From: Bacteroidales bacterium
GTDB taxonomy: Bacteria > Bacteroidota > Bacteroidia > Bacteroidales > PUMT01
Assembly (NCBI GenBank): GCA_007133565.1
Contig: SLMM01000043.1
Coordinates: 1 to 38,331, forward strand
DNA length: 38,331 nucleotides
Reading direction: 5' to 3'
Every line of letters begins with the position of its first letter. The first letter of the stretch is position 1. Position numbers and translations under genes: made by a program. Positions 35,783 through 38,331 of the stretch are shown here, piece by piece. Under the pieces are notes generated by a model. It searched no databases. It was not told the DNA's origin and saw nothing but the letters and a program-made list of their open reading frames with translations.

Positions 35783-36574
35783 ATGAAAAATCTATTTGCA
35801 TTTTTAGCAGTATTGGGAATGCTGTCATTCGGAACATCGGCAATAGCAGTTGCACAGGAAGATGTTGTTGAAGAACCCACTGAACAGGTCATACCGGAAA
35901 CACCTGCACCGGTTGACGTAGATCCAGATGAAGAAGCACAGCCGCTTCACCAGGAGATCAAGAGGATCTTCATTGAAGGTGGCGCAGGTTTTATGGGAGT
36001 TGTTCTGCTTGCTCTGATTTTTGGTTTGGCAATCTCAATTGAGAGGATTCTCTATCTCAACTTTGCCACCACTAATACTGAAAAGCTTTTGCTTAATGTT
36101 GAAGAAGCGCTTGAAAACGGAGGGATTGAAGCTGCCAAAGAAGTTTGCCGCGACACAAGGGGCCCGGTTGCCAGCATCTTCTACCAGGGGCTGAGCAAAT
36201 TCGATGAAGGCATTGATGTAGTTGAAAAATCGGTCGTTGCCTACGGTGGGGTACAGACAGGCCTCCTGGAGAAAAACATGACATGGATATCACTTTTTAT
36301 ATCAATTGCACCTATGCTTGGGTTTATGGGTACAGTTATCGGTATGATTGCAGCATTTGACTCGATCGAAGCTGCAGGCGATATCTCACCTTCACTGGTT
36401 GCCGGTGGTATTAAGGTGGCTCTTATCACAACCGTTTCCGGTCTTGTCGTCGCCATCATTCTCCAGGTGTTTTACAACTATATTGCATCAAAAGTAGATG
36501 CTCTTGTAAACACTATGGAAGATGCCTCAATATCGCTGATCGACATTCTGGTAAAATATAACCTCAAAAAATAA
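35783..36574 (+). CDS. exbB: MotA/TolQ/ExbB proton-channel family protein
   Basis: A 263-residue inner-membrane protein that, with ExbD, uses the proton gradient to energise a periplasmic partner such as TonB. A signal-like N-terminus (LFAFLAVLGMLSFGTSAIAVA, possible cleavage near 24) is followed by a short acidic, proline-rich periplasmic stretch (25-55). Three membrane helices lie at about 72-92, 167-190 and 212-235; the family core is ISLFISIAPMLGFMGTVIGM and GGIKVALITTVSGLVVAI. Start ATG at 35783. The gene leads an operon with a four-helix protein and two ExbD proteins. No tonB gene is in the window, and the tail sequences do not resemble the gliding motor proteins GldL/GldM. Confidence 0.93.
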   Translation: MKNLFAFLAVLGMLSFGTSAIAVAQEDVVEEPTEQVIPETPAPVDVDPDEEAQPLHQEIKRIFIEGGAGFMGVVLLALIFGLAISIERILYLNFATTNTEKLLLNVEEALENGGIEAAKEVCRDTRGPVASIFYQGLSKFDEGIDVVEKSVVAYGGVQTGLLEKNMTWISLFISIAPMLGFMGTVIGMIAAFDSIEAAGDISPSLVAGGIKVALITTVSGLVVAIILQVFYNYIASKVDALVNTMEDASISLIDILVKYNLKK

Positions 36575-36580
36575 CGTGTT

Positions 36581-37036
36581 ATGTCCAATATAATTAAGAA
36601 AATAATAACCATCTCTACATATCTCCTTATGGGGGTATCAGTGGTACTAACACTGATATTCTACTTTGGAGCGGATGTACCCGGAACCGAGGGAACACCC
36701 ATGAGGGAGCCGGTTGTTACCGAAACAATCCTGATATGGGCCTACATACTGCTGGGCATTGCATTGCTGTCTGCAATACTGTTCCCCACGGTAATGATGA
36801 TAATGACCCCAAAAAATGCCAAAAAGACCCTGATTGGTCTTGGAGTGATTGCTGTTATAGTGTTCGTTTCCTGGCAGTTTGCTTCTGATGAAGTTTTACC
36901 CCTTGCCGTGGACAATCCGGACAACGTTCCGCACGTTTTAAAATTGGCGGGCACCCAGTTGGGAACCATGTATATTTTGCTTGGACTGGCTATCCTGTCA
37001 ATTTTTTATACTGAGATAAGAGGACTATTTAAATAA
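36581..37036 (+). CDS. Four-helix membrane protein of unknown function in the ExbB/ExbD operon
   Basis: A 151-residue protein with no domain I recognise. Four hydrophobic segments are visible at about 8-28 (STYLLMGVSVVLTLIFYFGA), 49-72 (ILIWAYILLGIALLSAILFP), 83-99 (TLIGLGVIAVIVFVSWQF) and 128-145 (MYILLGLAILSIFYTEI), with a polar loop of about 25 residues between helices 3 and 4 (SDEVLPLAVDNPDNVPHV). It starts 6 bp after exbB and ends 41 bp before the first exbD, so it is inside the channel operon. A structural or regulatory subunit of the proton channel is the simplest guess. Charged or acidic residues within the helices that would suggest ion conduction are not evident. Confidence 0.85.
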   Translation: MSNIIKKIITISTYLLMGVSVVLTLIFYFGADVPGTEGTPMREPVVTETILIWAYILLGIALLSAILFPTVMMIMTPKNAKKTLIGLGVIAVIVFVSWQFASDEVLPLAVDNPDNVPHVLKLAGTQLGTMYILLGLAILSIFYTEIRGLFK

Positions 37037-37077
37037 AACTTTTACCCCTCCAGGGGTAATAATAAATAATAATAATT

Positions 37078-37653
37078 ATGGGACGAGTAACTCCGGAAAT
37101 ACCCTCCGCTTCCCTGGCTGATATCGCATTTATGCTGCTGATATTCTTTCTGGTTGCCACCACCATGGATGTGGATTCTGGAATATCGAGAATTCTGCCG
37201 CCCATGCCTGAAACTGACCAGCCGGATGATGACCAGCAGATCAGGGAGCGGAATATTTTTACGGTGCGTGTAAATGCACAGGATATGCTTCTGGTAGAAG
37301 GTGAGATTGAGAACCTTCAGTACCTGAGGGACAGGGCAAAGGAATTTATTGCCAATCCGAGAGATGAAGCACACCTGCCGGAGAAGGTTGTTGAAGAAGT
37401 TGAATTTTTTGGAGAATATCCTATCTCCAGGCAGGTAATTTCGCTTCAGAATGCAAGAGGGACGTCATACGGTATGTATATCAAGGTTCAGAACGAGCTG
37501 ACCGCCGCCTATAATGAGCTCAGAAATGAGCTTGCGATGGACAGGTTCGGAAGGGTTTTCGAACGCCTTGATCCCGATCAGCAGGCTGCAGTCCGGAAAA
37601 TATATCCGATGCGTATTTCAGAAGCCGAACCAAGACAAGTAGGAGGAAGATAA
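37078..37653 (+). CDS. exbD: ExbD/TolR-family protein, first copy
   Basis: A 191-residue inner-membrane protein with a short cytoplasmic start, one helix (about 13-30) containing the conserved protonatable aspartate in ASLADIAFMLLIFFLV (D15), and a periplasmic domain. After the helix the protein is longer than a typical ExbD (about 140 residues) and carries an inserted charged region (about 96-120, NPRDEAHLPEKVVEEVEFFG), followed by the usual strand-helix part GMYIKVQNELTAAYNELRN. The C-terminal 35 residues are extra. One of two different ExbD proteins in tandem, with the next start 1 bp after the stop. Confidence 0.92.
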   Translation: MGRVTPEIPSASLADIAFMLLIFFLVATTMDVDSGISRILPPMPETDQPDDDQQIRERNIFTVRVNAQDMLLVEGEIENLQYLRDRAKEFIANPRDEAHLPEKVVEEVEFFGEYPISRQVISLQNARGTSYGMYIKVQNELTAAYNELRNELAMDRFGRVFERLDPDQQAAVRKIYPMRISEAEPRQVGGR

Positions 37654-37654
37654 T

Positions 37655-38131
37655 ATGGCAAAATTTCAGAGAAAAGACAAAGGTAAAATGCCGGGAATCA
37701 GTACAGCTTCACTTCCCGACATTGTTTTCATGCTGTTATTCTTTTTCATGGTTAGTACAACGATGCGGGAGGTAACTATAAATGTTCGTCAAAGATTACC
37801 TTCAGCAACAGAGGTACAGAGACTGGAAAAACGTTCGCTGGTGAGCTTTATCTACATTGGTGAACCGAGGCCGGCCTTCCAGGCACTTCTTGGAACAGAG
37901 CCGCGTATTCAGCTAAATGACCAGTTTGCAACAGCTGCTGATATTGCAGCATTCATAGCCAGTGAAAGGGAGGCGCGTGACGAGGCTGAGATCCCCTTCA
38001 TGAGAACCTCGCTAAAAGTCGACAATGAGGTTCGCATGGGGATAGTGGATGATGTGAAACAGGCCCTGAGAAGGGCAAATGCACTAAATATAAACTATTC
38101 AACCCTGACCGTTGAGTCGATATTTGACTAG
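37655..38131 (+). CDS. exbD: ExbD/TolR-family protein, second copy
   Basis: A 158-residue paralogue of the preceding gene. A basic N-terminus (MAKFQRKDKGKMPGIS) precedes the single helix with the conserved aspartate in ASLPDIVFMLLFFFMV (about 20-37). The periplasmic part holds VTINVRQRLPSATEVQRLEKR and ends VDDVKQALRRANALNINYST. It begins 1 bp after the first exbD stop, preceded by AGGAGG (a clear ribosome-binding site, 37645-37650), which is stronger than most in the window. The pair may form a heteromeric ExbD ring with ExbB. A strong terminator follows 23 bp after the stop. Confidence 0.92.
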   Translation: MAKFQRKDKGKMPGISTASLPDIVFMLLFFFMVSTTMREVTINVRQRLPSATEVQRLEKRSLVSFIYIGEPRPAFQALLGTEPRIQLNDQFATAADIAAFIASEREARDEAEIPFMRTSLKVDNEVRMGIVDDVKQALRRANALNINYSTLTVESIFD

Positions 38132-38154
38132 TTGAAAAATATGTATGATACCTG

Positions 38155-38185
38155 AAAAGGCTGCCTGCTCGGGCAGCCTTTTTTT
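38155..38185 (+). terminator. Rho-independent terminator of the exbB-exbD operon
   Basis: An 11-bp stem AAAAGGCTGCC (38155-38165) / GGCAGCCTTTT (38172-38182) with a 6-nt loop is followed by a T run to 38185. It is the strongest intrinsic terminator in the window. Confidence 0.9.
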
Positions 38186-38238
38186 GTGACCCGCTCATGA
38201 TCCCTCCGGACCCAAAAGTAAATTTCAATAACCCTGCA

Positions 38239-38268
38239 AAAAACAAAGTTCCGCAAGTATACGGAACT
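38239..38268 (-). terminator. Minus-strand intrinsic terminator for a gene beyond the right edge
   Basis: Read on the minus strand, AGTTCCG (plus 38262-38268), an 8-nt loop and CGGAACT (plus 38247-38253) are followed by TTGTTTTTTG. This fits an intrinsic terminator for leftward transcription entering from the right. The remaining bases to 38331 hold no start or recognisable product. Confidence 0.65.
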
Positions 38269-38331
38269 CAGTGCCTTGTGACCCCGGAGGGATTAGTTCG
38301 CTACCGCACGAAAATTGGCGGGCGCACGACC

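Noticed and set aside
38269-38331. Partial tRNA on the minus strand at the right edge
   Set aside because: The minus strand ends in TCCCTCCGGGGTCAC, which looks like a tRNA 3' end, but there is no GGTTCGAAT-type T loop in the expected place.

Overview
The window reads as chromosomal DNA of a Bacteroidota bacterium, probably Bacteroidales- or Marinilabiliales-like. Supporting signs are an LpxC-FabZ fusion gene, a complete 2484-residue SprA (type IX secretion translocon), a sufBCDSE cluster ending in a DUF59 (SufT-like) gene, weak Shine-Dalgarno signals, and several promoters of the Bacteroidota type (TTTG, about 19 bp, TAnnTTTG). Most of it is housekeeping and no obvious prophage, transposon or CRISPR array is present. 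All functional calls are read by eye from the translated sequence; no database search was run.

Layout, left to right. (1) At 1-372, minus strand, an XRE-type helix-turn-helix regulator runs off the left edge and has a promoter overlapped by TTGAC/GTCAA half-sites. (2) At 491-8135, all minus strand, lie sufB-sufC-sufD-sufS-sufE-DUF59 (Fe-S cluster assembly) followed by a Zn/Cd-type P1B ATPase. (3) thiL (thiamine monophosphate kinase) is divergent from sufB. (4) At 9421-14114, minus strand, lie an HD-domain phosphohydrolase, lpxD, lpxC-fabZ and lpxA (early lipid A synthesis). (5) At 14270-19003, plus strand, lie rimP-nusA-infB behind a textbook promoter and a leader hairpin. (6) At 19062-27574, minus strand, lie ruvA-sprA and gcvH, with gcvH having its own promoter. 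(7) At 27736-35546, plus strand, is an amino-acid nitrogen block: proline dehydrogenase, a small membrane protein, an NAD-type-looking glutamate dehydrogenase, dprA, an NADP-type-looking glutamate dehydrogenase, tatD and a type I asparaginase. (8) A tRNA-Ser(GGA) is followed by an ExbB / 4-TM protein / ExbD / ExbD proton-channel operon that ends in a strong terminator. (9) The last 150 bases carry a minus-strand terminator for a gene beyond the right edge.

The genes group into Fe-S assembly with a metal-efflux pump attached, outer-membrane construction (lipid A synthesis and the SprA secretion channel), the translation/transcription factor operon, and proline/glutamate/asparagine nitrogen flow with two glutamate dehydrogenases of apparently different cofactor type. 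The most unusual items are non-coding or contextual: the operator-promoter of the edge regulator, the facing promoters between sufB and thiL, the 12-bp inverted repeat before the first gdh, an 18-bp tandem repeat after its terminator, the rimP leader hairpin, and the uncharacterised four-helix protein inside the ExbB/ExbD operon. I did not find a clear, wholly new system.
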